Origin: Desulfovibrio desulfuricans
GTDB lineage: Bacteria > Desulfobacterota > Desulfovibrionia > Desulfovibrionales > Desulfovibrionaceae
NCBI GenBank assembly: GCA_015062205.1
Contig: SUVB01000058.1
Span: 124,001-188,000 of the forward strand
Length of the DNA: 64,000 nt
Direction: 5' to 3'
The notes under the pieces are model-generated. The model saw only the letters and a list, made by a program, of their open reading frames with translations. It did no database searches and was not told the DNA's origin. Numbering within the stretch: position 1 is the stretch's first letter; each line of letters starts with the position of its first letter. Below are positions 1-9,000 of this stretch, one piece after another. The translations under genes and the position numbers were made by a program.

Positions 1-254
1 GCGTGGCCAACTGCCACGCCCTGAGCGTGCTGGAAGACATCTACCCCGTCCATTACAGGGAATTCATGGAGATGATGGATCGGCAGGGCGTGGCGCTGCC
101 CAAGGGCATCTGCAAGGGCCTCACGGATGCCCAGTTCGACGCCCTGTATGGGGCGAGCATTGTGCACGAGAAGCCGCTCTCCAACCGGCTGGGGCCGGAT
201 TTCAGGAAGATCCTCACCCCGGAGAATGTGCGTTCGCGCTTTGAGCGCATGTAG
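1..254 (+). CDS. Iron-containing alcohol dehydrogenase, KdnB-like (C-terminal part only)
   Basis: The gene runs in from the left edge, so only about the last 83 residues are visible. They read through ANCHALSVLEDIYP and end in a HEKPLSNRLG / ILTPENV tail. I recognise this tail from iron-type alcohol dehydrogenases annotated as 3-deoxy-manno-octulosonate 8-oxidase (KdnB). The catalytic domain is outside the window. A DegT-type aminotransferase follows 82 bases later. An oxidase followed by a transaminase is the logic of 8-amino-sugar (Kdo8N-type) synthesis: a hydroxyl is oxidised and then aminated. Family membership is a reading of the tail only; the substrate is inferred from the neighbours. 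Confidence 0.5.
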   Translation, partial: VANCHALSVLEDIYPVHYREFMEMMDRQGVALPKGICKGLTDAQFDALYGASIVHEKPLSNRLGPDFRKILTPENVRSRFERM

Positions 255-336
255 GCGGCCGTCAGGCCGTATCCCGTCCCGCAGCCCGTTTCGCGCCGTC
301 GGCACGCCCGGCGGCGCGTCCGCACAAGGAATGCCT

Positions 337-1524
337 ATGGATTGCAGAATCAATTTCAGCGGTCGCGCCATCCGCTATACGGAAGAGGAAATCGCCGCCG
401 TGGTGGAGGCCATGCGCGAGGCCGACCCCCTGACGCAAGGCCGTTACATGGCCGCCTTTGAGAAAAAATTCGCCGCCTATCAGGGCGTGCCCGAGGGTTC
501 GTGCTTCACCACCATGAACGGCGTTTCCGCGCTGGAAATGTCGGCCCAACTCTGCCGCCTCAAGCCCGGCGACGAGGTGGTCATGCCCTCGCACACCTTC
601 ACGGCCTCGGCCTATCCCTACGTCAAGAAGGGCGCGACAATGGCCTGGGCCGACGTGGATCTGCACACCCGCGTGGTCACGGCCGAAACCATTGAGAAGG
701 CCGTCACCCCGCGCACAAAGGCCGTGGTGGTGGTGCACCTCTACGGCTATGTGGCCGACATGCCCGCTATTGCCGACCTCTGCCGGCGCAGGGGCCTCAT
801 CCTCATTGAGGACGCGGCGCAGGCCATCGGCTCGGAGCTGGACGGCAGAAAGGCGGGCAGCTTCGGCGACATGGCCATCTTCTCCTTCCACTCGCACAAG
901 AACCTGACCACGCTCGGCGAGGGCGGCATGCTCTACGTGCGCGACCCGAAACCGGCGGCCCTTGTGCCCGCGCTGCGCCACAACGGCCACTGCGCCTACG
1001 ATTTCGCGCGGCCCGACTACTGGAAGCCCGCCATGGGCAATGTGGACATGCCCATGCTGGACGGGGAATTCCTGCAGCCCAACAACTACTGCCTGGGCGA
1101 GGTGGAATGCGCGCTGGGGGCCAAGCTGCTTGACCGCATCGACCGCATCAATGATGAAAAGCGCGCCCGCGCCCTGCGGTTCATGGACGGTCTGGCCGAT
1201 TTTCCCGAACTGGAGTTCCACCGCGTGGAAACCCGCCGCCACAACTACCACCTGCTGGCGGCCCGCATGACCACGGGGCCGGAGAAGCGCGACGCCTTCA
1301 TGCGCGCCATGTTCAACGACAAGGGCGTCAAGTGCGTGGTGCAGTATATCCCGCTGAACCGGTACGACTACTACCGCCGCCTCGGCATGGGCGAGGCGCA
1401 GTGCCCCAATGCCGACGCCTTCTTTGACAGCATGATCTCCTTCCCCTTCCAGCACTGGATGAGCGAGGAGGACTTTCAGTACATGCTCAAAAGCACGCGC
1501 GAGGTGCTGGCGAGCCTGCGCTGA
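337..1524 (+). CDS. DegT/DnrJ/EryC1/StrS-family sugar aminotransferase
   Basis: The 395-residue protein is a PLP-dependent aminotransferase of the family that aminates keto-sugars for surface polysaccharides. The sequence shows a GDEVVMPSHTF motif, an EDAAQAIGSELDG motif and the PLP lysine at about K188 in FHSHKNLTTLGEGG. Two in-frame ATGs lie six bases apart. AAGGA abuts the first and is correctly spaced for the second, so I start at 337. The gene sits between a KdnB-like dehydrogenase and two CMP-sugar synthetase-like genes, so it probably aminates an acidic sugar before CMP activation. It could be a KdnA-like transaminase, but I cannot prove the substrate. Confidence 0.85.
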   Translation: MDCRINFSGRAIRYTEEEIAAVVEAMREADPLTQGRYMAAFEKKFAAYQGVPEGSCFTTMNGVSALEMSAQLCRLKPGDEVVMPSHTFTASAYPYVKKGATMAWADVDLHTRVVTAETIEKAVTPRTKAVVVVHLYGYVADMPAIADLCRRRGLILIEDAAQAIGSELDGRKAGSFGDMAIFSFHSHKNLTTLGEGGMLYVRDPKPAALVPALRHNGHCAYDFARPDYWKPAMGNVDMPMLDGEFLQPNNYCLGEVECALGAKLLDRIDRINDEKRARALRFMDGLADFPELEFHRVETRRHNYHLLAARMTTGPEKRDAFMRAMFNDKGVKCVVQYIPLNRYDYYRRLGMGEAQCPNADAFFDSMISFPFQHWMSEEDFQYMLKSTREVLASLR

Positions 1525-1605
1525 GGGTATTTTGCCGGACGCGGAGCGGGCGACGCATGTCTGTTCCGCTCCGCGCGTCCGCGGTCCGCTGCCCCAACTC
1601 CAGCC

Positions 1606-3243
1606 ATGAAAGAACGCTGCATCGTCATTCCCGCCATCAAGAAAAATGCCGTCATCCCCGACCAGCTCGTGAAAAAGCTGGCCGGGGTGACGCTGATTGA
1701 GCGGGCCATCCTCACGGCCCGCGCCGTGCTGCCGGGGCAGGACATTGTGGTGCTCACCGACAGCCAGGAAATATCCCTCATCTGCGAGCGCATGGGCGTG
1801 CGCTTCCACCGCAACAGCGGGCTGTGTTTCAGGGGGCTCGACATTGTGGCCGAGATGCGCGGCCTGCTGTCCGAACTGGGGCGGGAGTATGGGCACTGCA
1901 TGGTGCTGCGCGCCTCCTGCCCGCTGCTCACCTGGGTGGACGTGGAAGACGCCTGGAAGCATTACTGCCGCACGGGGGCGGACGGGCTGGTGACGGTGCG
2001 CAAGCTGCGCCACCGCCTCTGGAATTTGCGCGGCGACGGTCTTGACGGCCTGCTGGACCCGGATGAGGCCAGCCGCGCCGGCGAGAAAACCCTGGTGGCG
2101 GAAAGCCGCGCCCTGCTCATCCTGCGTCTGCCCCTTCCGGCCGACGCGGCGGCCCCCCTGACGCGCGGCCGCGTGGTTCCCTGGTTCCTGGGCGACCGGG
2201 CCATTGAGATTCAGGGCTATCAGGACTGGTGGATCTGCGAACGCCTGCTGCAGCGGCGGCATGTGGTCTTTGTGGTGGCGGGCTTTCCCGCCATCGGCAT
2301 GGGGCATGTCTTCCGCGCGCTCATGCTGGCGCACGAGATCACCAGCCACAAGGTGAGTTTTGTCTGCACGCGCGCAAGCGAACTGGCCGTGGAACGCATT
2401 GCGGAAAAGGACTATCCCATCACCCGCCAGGGGCCGGAAGATCTGGCCGACACGGTGCTGGGCATGCGGCCGGACCTGGTCGTCAACGACATGCTGAACA
2501 CGGATGCGGCCTACATGGGCCGCCTGACGGCGGCGGGCGTGCGCTGCGTCAATTTCGAGGACGAGGGGCCGGGCGCGGCGCAGGCGCGTCTGGTCGTCAA
2601 CGCCCTCTATGAGGATGCGGCCTCCACGGAGCAGCTGCGCTGCGGGCCGGAGTACTTCTGCCTGCGCGACGAATTTCTGAACGCGGCACGCAATCCTTTC
2701 CGGCCGGAAGTCAAAACGGTGCTCGTCACCTTCGGCGGCACAGACCAGTTTGACAGTTCCCGTCGCGTGCTGGACATCATTGAGCCCATCTGCCGGGGGG
2801 CGGGCATAACCGTCCGGCTGGTGGTCGGGCCGGGCTATGCTCACAGGGAAGCCATGGAGGAGCATCTGCGTCGGCTGGACAATCCCCTTGTGCAGTTCAC
2901 CTGGGCCACCAACGTCATGAGCCGTATGATGGAAGGGGCGGATCTGGCCGTCTGCTCCGCCGGGCGCACCGTGTACGAGCTGGCCCACATGCGCATCCCC
3001 GCCCTGGTGCTGGCCACGCACGAGCGCGAGGCGCGGCATACCTTCGCCCGGCCGCGCAACGGCTTCGCCTTTGTGGGCATCATGGGCCGCGTGAGCGACG
3101 TGAAAATACGCAATGTCTTTCTGGCCATGTGCAGGACACCGCGCCGCCGCCGCTTCTGGGAGCGGCAGAACAGCCTGGACTTTACGCCCAACAAGGCGCG
3201 CGTGGTGGGGCTGTTGCAGGATATCTTGCAGGAGCAGCAGTAA
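1606..3243 (+). CDS. Fusion protein: cytidylyltransferase-like domain plus PseG/SpsG-like domain
   Basis: The 545-residue protein has two parts. Residues 1-210 resemble acylneuraminate cytidylyltransferases (an LRASCPLL segment like the family's LQPTSPLR). The usual RGGSK nucleotide-binding stretch near the N-terminus is replaced by IPAIKKNAVIP, so CTP transfer is doubtful. Residues 220-545 match PseG/SpsG-like proteins of the GT-B fold: a FPAIGMGHVFRALMLA motif near the start, then NDMLNTD, VTFGGTD and a SAGRTVYELAHM signature. In related pathways PseG hydrolyses a UDP-sugar, and SpsG pairs with SpsF in spore-coat polysaccharide loci. An SpsF-like gene follows 41 bases downstream. It probably acts in making or transferring a CMP-activated surface sugar; the exact step is unknown. 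Confidence 0.75.
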   Translation: MKERCIVIPAIKKNAVIPDQLVKKLAGVTLIERAILTARAVLPGQDIVVLTDSQEISLICERMGVRFHRNSGLCFRGLDIVAEMRGLLSELGREYGHCMVLRASCPLLTWVDVEDAWKHYCRTGADGLVTVRKLRHRLWNLRGDGLDGLLDPDEASRAGEKTLVAESRALLILRLPLPADAAAPLTRGRVVPWFLGDRAIEIQGYQDWWICERLLQRRHVVFVVAGFPAIGMGHVFRALMLAHEITSHKVSFVCTRASELAVERIAEKDYPITRQGPEDLADTVLGMRPDLVVNDMLNTDAAYMGRLTAAGVRCVNFEDEGPGAAQARLVVNALYEDAASTEQLRCGPEYFCLRDEFLNAARNPFRPEVKTVLVTFGGTDQFDSSRRVLDIIEPICRGAGITVRLVVGPGYAHREAMEEHLRRLDNPLVQFTWATNVMSRMMEGADLAVCSAGRTVYELAHMRIPALVLATHEREARHTFARPRNGFAFVGIMGRVSDVKIRNVFLAMCRTPRRRRFWERQNSLDFTPNKARVVGLLQDILQEQQ

Positions 3244-3284
3244 CCTGCGGCCGACTGCCGCGAAACCGTGCATAAGGAGTGTCC

Positions 3285-3977
3285 ATGTCCGCATACGGCA
3301 AGGTCATTGCCATTGTTCAGGCCCGGCTGGGCTCCAGCCGTCTGCCGCTGAAATCCCTGCTCTGCCTGCGCGACGTGCCCGTCATCGACTGGGTGACGCA
3401 GCGGCTTGCCCAGGCCTCCCGGCTGGACGGCATGCTTGTGGCCGTGCCCGACACGCCGCTGGACGCCGTACTGCTGGAACATTTGCGCCGTCGGAATGTG
3501 CCCTGCATGGCCGGGCCCGAAAATGACGTGCTGGAGCGTTACCGTCTGGCCGCGCGGCAGGCCGGCGCCGGGCTTGTGGTGCGTGTCTGCGCGGACAATC
3601 CGCTCATCTGGGGCGAGGCTGTCGACAGGCTGGTCGATTTCTATGAACAGGGCGCGTGGGACTACGCCTACAACCACATCCCCCGGGAAAACCTCTGGCC
3701 CGACGGCCTCGGCGCGGAGATATTCTCCCGCGAGCTTCTGGAGCGCATGGCCGACGAAGCCGTGGAACCCTCGCAGCGGGAACACTGCTGCAACTACATC
3801 TGGGACAACAGGGAGCGCTTCCGCATCGGCACCTTTGACCCCGGGGAGGACTGGCTGCGCCGCCCCGACCTCAAGCTGGACATGGACTGCCCGGACGACT
3901 TCCGCCGCCTGGCGCTGCAGCCCATCCGGCCGGACATGGACGCCCGCGACATTGTGCGCCTCTTCGGGGAGGCATAG
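3285..3977 (+). CDS. SpsF-like cytidylyltransferase
   Basis: The 230-residue protein belongs to the GT-A-fold nucleotidyltransferases typified by SpsF. The N-terminal VQARLGSSRLP motif matches the family's IQARMGSTRLP and contains the nucleotide-binding GSSR. VRVCADNPLI supplies the metal-binding Asp region, and LDMDCPDDF is a typical C-terminal motif. AAGGAG at 3274-3279 is spaced correctly for ATG 3285; the GTG at 3279 in the ORF track is less likely. It follows the cytidylyltransferase-PseG fusion in the same direction and retains the motifs the fusion has lost. It may therefore be the functional CMP- or NTP-sugar synthetase of the operon. Confidence 0.8.
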   Translation: MSAYGKVIAIVQARLGSSRLPLKSLLCLRDVPVIDWVTQRLAQASRLDGMLVAVPDTPLDAVLLEHLRRRNVPCMAGPENDVLERYRLAARQAGAGLVVRVCADNPLIWGEAVDRLVDFYEQGAWDYAYNHIPRENLWPDGLGAEIFSRELLERMADEAVEPSQREHCCNYIWDNRERFRIGTFDPGEDWLRRPDLKLDMDCPDDFRRLALQPIRPDMDARDIVRLFGEA

Positions 3978-4048
3978 CGCATTTTTCTGCAGATTGCGCC
4001 ATGCTGCCGCCGGGACGCGGGACGTTCCGGCGGCCTTGCTGTTTTTTG

Positions 4049-5464
4049 CTACAGATAGGGCGAAAAGATCCAGCAGGCGGCATTGCGCAGCTTGACGGGC
4101 AGGGGCAGGCTTTCGAGCATGCCGGCGGTGATTTCCAGGCCCCGGCTGATAGCGTGGTCGATGTGGCCGGTGATGGAGGCGTTGAACGCCGGGTCGAACA
4201 CTTCCATGTTCAGCTCGAAATTGAGGCGCAGGCTGCGCGCGTCCAGATTGGCGGAACCGATCTGGGCGTAGTAGCCGTCCACGGCCAGCAGCTTGGTGTG
4301 GGCAAAGGGCGGCGGCTGCAGCCACACGCGCACGCCTGCCTCCAGCAGTGTGGGCAGCAGGCGGAACTGCGCCCAGTGCACATAGAAAAGGTTGTTTTTT
4401 GCGGGCAGCGCCACGCGCACGTCCACACCGCGCTGCCCGGCGGAACGCAGGGCGGACACAAGCCCGTGCGAGGGCAGGAAATAGGGCGTCATGATGCGCA
4501 CGGAGGTGCGGGCCGCACTGATGACGCCGCAGTAGACGTCATTGAGAATGTCCGCGTCGGAACCGGGGCCGTCCATGATGATGCGGCAGCGGCTGTCGCC
4601 CCTGGGCAGGGAGCTTGCGGGCGGCAGGGGCGTGTAGTTGCCCGTGCAGAAGCCCCAGTTGAGCAGAAAGGCGCGTCGCAGCTGGTCCACGATGGGCCCT
4701 TCGCAGCTGAAGTGCATGTCCTGCACGTAGTTGGCCTTGCCGGCGGTCAGGTTGTCGTCTGCGATGTTCATGCCGCCGGTAAAGGCCACGCTGTCGCAGA
4801 TGAGCATTTTGCGGTGATTGCGCAGATTAATGCCGAGATTGGGCGGGAAAAGACTCGGCGGCAGGAATTGCGCCACCTTGACCCCGTACTGCGGCAGTTT
4901 CTTCCAGGGCTTGCGCAGGGAATAGAGCACGCCGATGCCGTCCACCAGCAGGCGCACGTCCACACCGCGCGCGGCGGCCTGCGCCAGGGCCTTGCTGAAG
5001 GCCTGCGCCGTCCTGCCGGCATTGAAGATATAGGTGCACAGGAAGACGTGGTCCCTGGCTTCGCGGATGGCCGCGAGCATGGCGGGATAGGCCTCGTCGC
5101 CGTTGTGCAGGGGGGTCAGGGCATTGCCGCCGCACAGATGCTGCTCCGTGAGGACGCGCCCGATGTGCTCCATGCGTACAATGCTTTCCGGCACATGCTC
5201 CGGCGGGGCCGCAGAGAAGGGCGGATGGGCGTAGTCCGGCTCCAGGGGTTCCTGACGGCGCATGATACGGCTGGCGCGGCTTTCCGCCCGGCTGATGCCG
5301 AAGCAGGCATAGAGCAGCGGCCCCACGAGCGGCAGCAGCAGCGCGGCGACCGTCCAGCCCAGGGCGGCGCGGGGATCGTGCTTGGTCAGCAGCGCGTGGC
5401 AGACCGCTATCCACGAAAGGATGTGGATGGCCAGCAGGCCGAGGGAATCAGCGACAAGAAGCAT
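4049..5464 (-). CDS. cls: Cardiolipin synthase (phospholipase D family)
   Basis: The 471-residue inner-membrane enzyme joins two phosphatidylglycerol molecules, or transfers a phosphatidyl group, to make cardiolipin. Two hydrophobic segments lie at about residues 5-25 and 33-55. Two HKD motifs follow: H217/K219/D224 in NHRKMLICD and H389/K391/D396 in AHTKLLAVD, each followed by the expected GGMN and GSANLD residues. No Shine-Dalgarno precedes the ATG. A TACTAT hexamer ends five bases before it, so a leaderless transcript is possible, although no good -35 accompanies it. The gene is convergent with the sugar operon on its left. Confidence 0.93.
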   Translation of the reverse strand: MLLVADSLGLLAIHILSWIAVCHALLTKHDPRAALGWTVAALLLPLVGPLLYACFGISRAESRASRIMRRQEPLEPDYAHPPFSAAPPEHVPESIVRMEHIGRVLTEQHLCGGNALTPLHNGDEAYPAMLAAIREARDHVFLCTYIFNAGRTAQAFSKALAQAAARGVDVRLLVDGIGVLYSLRKPWKKLPQYGVKVAQFLPPSLFPPNLGINLRNHRKMLICDSVAFTGGMNIADDNLTAGKANYVQDMHFSCEGPIVDQLRRAFLLNWGFCTGNYTPLPPASSLPRGDSRCRIIMDGPGSDADILNDVYCGVISAARTSVRIMTPYFLPSHGLVSALRSAGQRGVDVRVALPAKNNLFYVHWAQFRLLPTLLEAGVRVWLQPPPFAHTKLLAVDGYYAQIGSANLDARSLRLNFELNMEVFDPAFNASITGHIDHAISRGLEITAGMLESLPLPVKLRNAACWIFSPYL

Positions 5465-5536
5465 GGATCATAGTACGCGGCCGCAGGCGCGCCCTGTGCC
5501 GGGCGAGCCGCCCCGTGACGCCGCGGTCCGAAACCT

Positions 5537-5959
5537 TCAGCGGCGCACCGCCAGCAGGGTTGTATCCGTATGGCGCAGAACGCGTTCGGTGATGGAGCCC
5601 AGCATCATGTCCTGCAGGCCGTCGCGCCCGTCGGTGTACATGACGATGAGGTCCGCGTTCTCCTCGTGCGCAACGCGCACGATGGTTTCCGCCACAGTGC
5701 CTTCTTCCACGCGGCAGCGGCAGGGCAGGTTCTTCTGCTTCAGCTCCGCGCCGATGGTGTTGAGCAGGGTCTGTCCCTTGGCTCTGGCGTCAGCCAGCAG
5801 GTCGGCGTGATCCTGGCCGCCGACGACCAGGGAAATGGGATCGAAAATGTGCAGCAGCACAATCTCGCCCTGCGTCAGGGGAAGGGCGCTGCGCAGGGCC
5901 GTCCGCGCCCGGGAAAGGCCGTTTTTGCCGCTGACGGGAATGAGAATGGTCTTGTACAT
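5537..5959 (-). CDS. Universal stress protein (UspA family)
   Basis: The 140-residue single-domain Usp fold begins MYKTILIPVSG and ends GSITERVLRHTDTTLLAVRR. The C-terminal glycine motif that binds ATP in many family members is present as GRDGLQDMMLGS. It is three residues shorter between the second and third glycines than the usual G-2X-G-9X-G(S/T), so ATP binding is uncertain. A good SD (GAGAGG) precedes the ATG. It lies between cls and the large sensor-like gene on the same strand and may be co-transcribed with them. Usp proteins are general stress and persistence factors; no specific partner can be read from the sequence. Confidence 0.9.
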   Translation of the reverse strand: MYKTILIPVSGKNGLSRARTALRSALPLTQGEIVLLHIFDPISLVVGGQDHADLLADARAKGQTLLNTIGAELKQKNLPCRCRVEEGTVAETIVRVAHEENADLIVMYTDGRDGLQDMMLGSITERVLRHTDTTLLAVRR

Positions 5960-6004
5960 GAGCCTCTCGCAAAGGTTGAAGGAAATGGCGCTGCGCCTGC
6001 CGCC

Positions 6005-9000
6005 TCAGCGGCGGGGCGTCAGGGCGATGCGGTTGCGCTCCACCGCCACTGCCAGCTCCGGCAGAAGATCCTGCAGCGCGTGCAGGTCTCCCGCCTTGGC
6101 CGCGCGTTCCACGCAACGGGCCATACGGGTCAGCACGCGGAAGCCGAAGGCGTCCGATTCCGCGGCGATGCGTTCCGCAGCCTCGCCCACCACAATGCAC
6201 CGCCGGTTTTTGAAGCCCTGCTGGGCGTCCTGCATGGCCGCGTCCAGGCGCGCCACAAGCTGGGGAATGGTCTGGTCGGCGTCCCCTGACGGCGTGGGCG
6301 CGGCGCGTCCGCCGCTGCCGTTCTCAGGCTGCGCGCCGCCCGTCGGCACAGGCGCGCCGACCGACGTATAGGAGGAGGGTGCCGGTTCGGGAGCCTGCAC
6401 TGCGGGCTCGGGGAGAGATTGTTCCGGCAGCGGCGGGGTATCGGCCGTCGCCGCATGCCCGGAGCCGAGAAGGCTTTCCGCCGCGCCCGCAATGAAGTTC
6501 ATGAAGGGGCTTGCCTTGCCGCCGTTCGGCGTCGTGGGCTTCTCCGCCGCCGGCGTTGCCCTGCCCGCTGCTTCTGCCGGGCCGTGAGCGGGCCTGTCGC
6601 CGGAGCTGTCCAACAGCTTGAGAATGAGCCTGCCGGCGTCGGTGTGCGGCAGTTCCGGCTCTTCGGGCCGGGAGTCTGCCGGGCGTTCGGGTCTGGTGAC
6701 AGGCATGGGCTCGCCCACCCATTCCCCGGGCGCTGTCAGGCTGGGGCTGACATAACGCGAGCGCGGCGATGCCGGGGCGGCAGGGGGCGGCGGGGCGGCC
6801 GGACGTTCAGCCTGTTCCTGCGCGGCGGCGGGCTTTGTGCCGTGCCCGACGGGCGTGCCGATGGGCATGGGCTCGCCCACCCATTCGTCAAAATCGTCGT
6901 TCCATGCATTCATGGACGCCGTGATTCCGGCAGGGCGGGGCGCGGCGTCAGCGTGACGCGGCGCGTGCGCGTTGACCGGCGTCAGCGTGGCCTCCCCTTC
7001 GCGGCGCAGCATGGCCGCAAGGCCTTTCGCGTCCGACAGGGGTTCCGGCTGCGCATTCTGCGGGGGAACGGCCTGTGGCGCAGGGGCCGCTTCTCCGGCG
7101 GACGGCGCGGGGGGCGTTTCTGCCTGCGGGGGCCACGGAAGCGGGGCACCGTTTGAGCTGTCGGCCCCGGCGGTGTCCTGTTCGGCGGGGGCCGCCGCCT
7201 GTGCGGCAGAATCCGCATCCGGGGCAAGGGCGTCATGCACCGCCTTTCCTGCAAGCGGGGCGCCGGCGGGCATTGCCGCCGTTGCGGCTTCGGCGGTGGG
7301 GCGCCCATCACCCGTTGCTTCCGGCGTCACGGGGGGGGCCGACGGGGGCTGCGGCATTGCAGGAACGTCCGGCCGGGCAGGAGCGGCGGAAGGTTCCATT
7401 TCCTGCTGCCTGTCGTCATGCGGCGGCATGGCCGCGACGGGAGCCTCCCCTGCTTCGGGCGTGTCAGTCCCGTCCCAGTGCGGGCCGTCCATGCCTGCCG
7501 CCGTCAGGAATTCTTCCGCCACGGCGTCGCCGCCGTACGGCGCGCCCGCGTCTGCGGACGGGGCCGTTTCCCCGCTGTTTATATGTTCCGGCACCTCGGG
7601 CGCGGCCGCAGGTTCCACGGGCGCTTCCGCATCCATCGGAGACGCGGGCCCGGCCGCCCCCGGCAAAATGGCCGTCTCCATCGGGGCGGCGTGTCCCTGC
7701 GCGGGGAGCGTGCCGGTCGCGACAGCGCGTGCGGGCTCCTCTTCAGCCGTCACGCCCATGCTGAGCGGTCGGAAAAAGGCAGCATCATCCGGTTCGGCGG
7801 CGGGCTGCCCCGCGGGAACGTCAGCATCGGGCCCGGTCGGGCGGATGTCGGGCATTGCGCCGGGCTGCGCAAAGGGGGACGTGCCGAAAAGATCGGGCAG
7901 CGGCTCCGCCGGGTGGGCCTCGGGCAGCGTTTTCGTGACCGGGTTGCCGTCGGCTGCTTGCGCCCGGGCGTTGTCGGCGGGGGCGGCCAGACCGGCCTCG
8001 TCCAGCACTTCACGGACAGTGGCGGCGAAGGCCTCGGCGTCCACGGGTTCCAGCAGGGCGTGCGTATAGCCCCTTTCAGCCAGGGAATCCCACTGGCTGT
8101 CATCCGTCGTGACGGCGAGGGCCTTGAAGACGGGCAGGCCCGACTGCATGGCTTCCGCCTCAAAACGGCCCAGCGCGTCGCCTTCGGCAGGGGTATTGTG
8201 CGCGGGCTGGGCCACGACCATCATGGCCGGAGCCTCCCTGTTGCATTGCAGCGCCTCGTGCATGCTGCGCGCTTCCGTGCTGCGGCAGCCCAGGGACGTG
8301 ATCATGCGGGCGAGCGTCTGCCGGGTCACGGCGTTGTCCGCCACGACGGCGATGGTGGGCCGGCGGCGCGTTTCCGCGTCTGCTGCCGGCTCCTCTGCGG
8401 CCTCCAGCGGCGTGAGATGCAGGGTAAAGGCAATGGATGCGCCCTGCGGTCCGCATTCCACGGTGAGATAGCCGTTGTTGGCTCCGGCCAGTTCCCAGGC
8501 GCGGGTCAGCGCCAGTGAGGAGCGTCCGCGCGGGGGAATGCCGGAACCGGTGTCGGTCACGGTGAAGAGCAGATGCCCGGGATCGGCGCTTTCCGGCACG
8601 CGCCGCACGGAGAGGTGCACGGCCCCGCGCGTGGTGGCGCGGACGGCGCTTTCCAGCAGCAGGTCGAGCGTTTCGCGCAGGGCCTGAACCTGCCCCTCGT
8701 ACATGTGTCCCAGCAGGGGCGGCATGTACCAGGCAATGCCTATGCCCGCGTTTTCCGCCGCAGGGGCAACGCTGTCATGGGCCTCACGCACAAGGTGCTG
8801 CAGGTTGAAGGCCGTGCGTTGCTCGTTTTTGCGCGCCTGTTCCTGCGTTTTGCCGGGATTGTCGATGAGCTGCGCCATTTCCCCGGCGGCGGCGAGCATG
8901 TTTTCGGCGTATTGGCGCACCGCCGGCGGCAGGGAACAGCCGCCGAGGGCGGCGCCTTCGCGCATGAGGCGGTCAAGAGGCGGCCGCAGCAGGTTTTCCC

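Noticed and set aside
262-3294. 1010-residue minus-strand ORF
   Set aside because: Antisense to the aminotransferase and the cytidylyltransferase fusion, with composition typical of a shadow frame.
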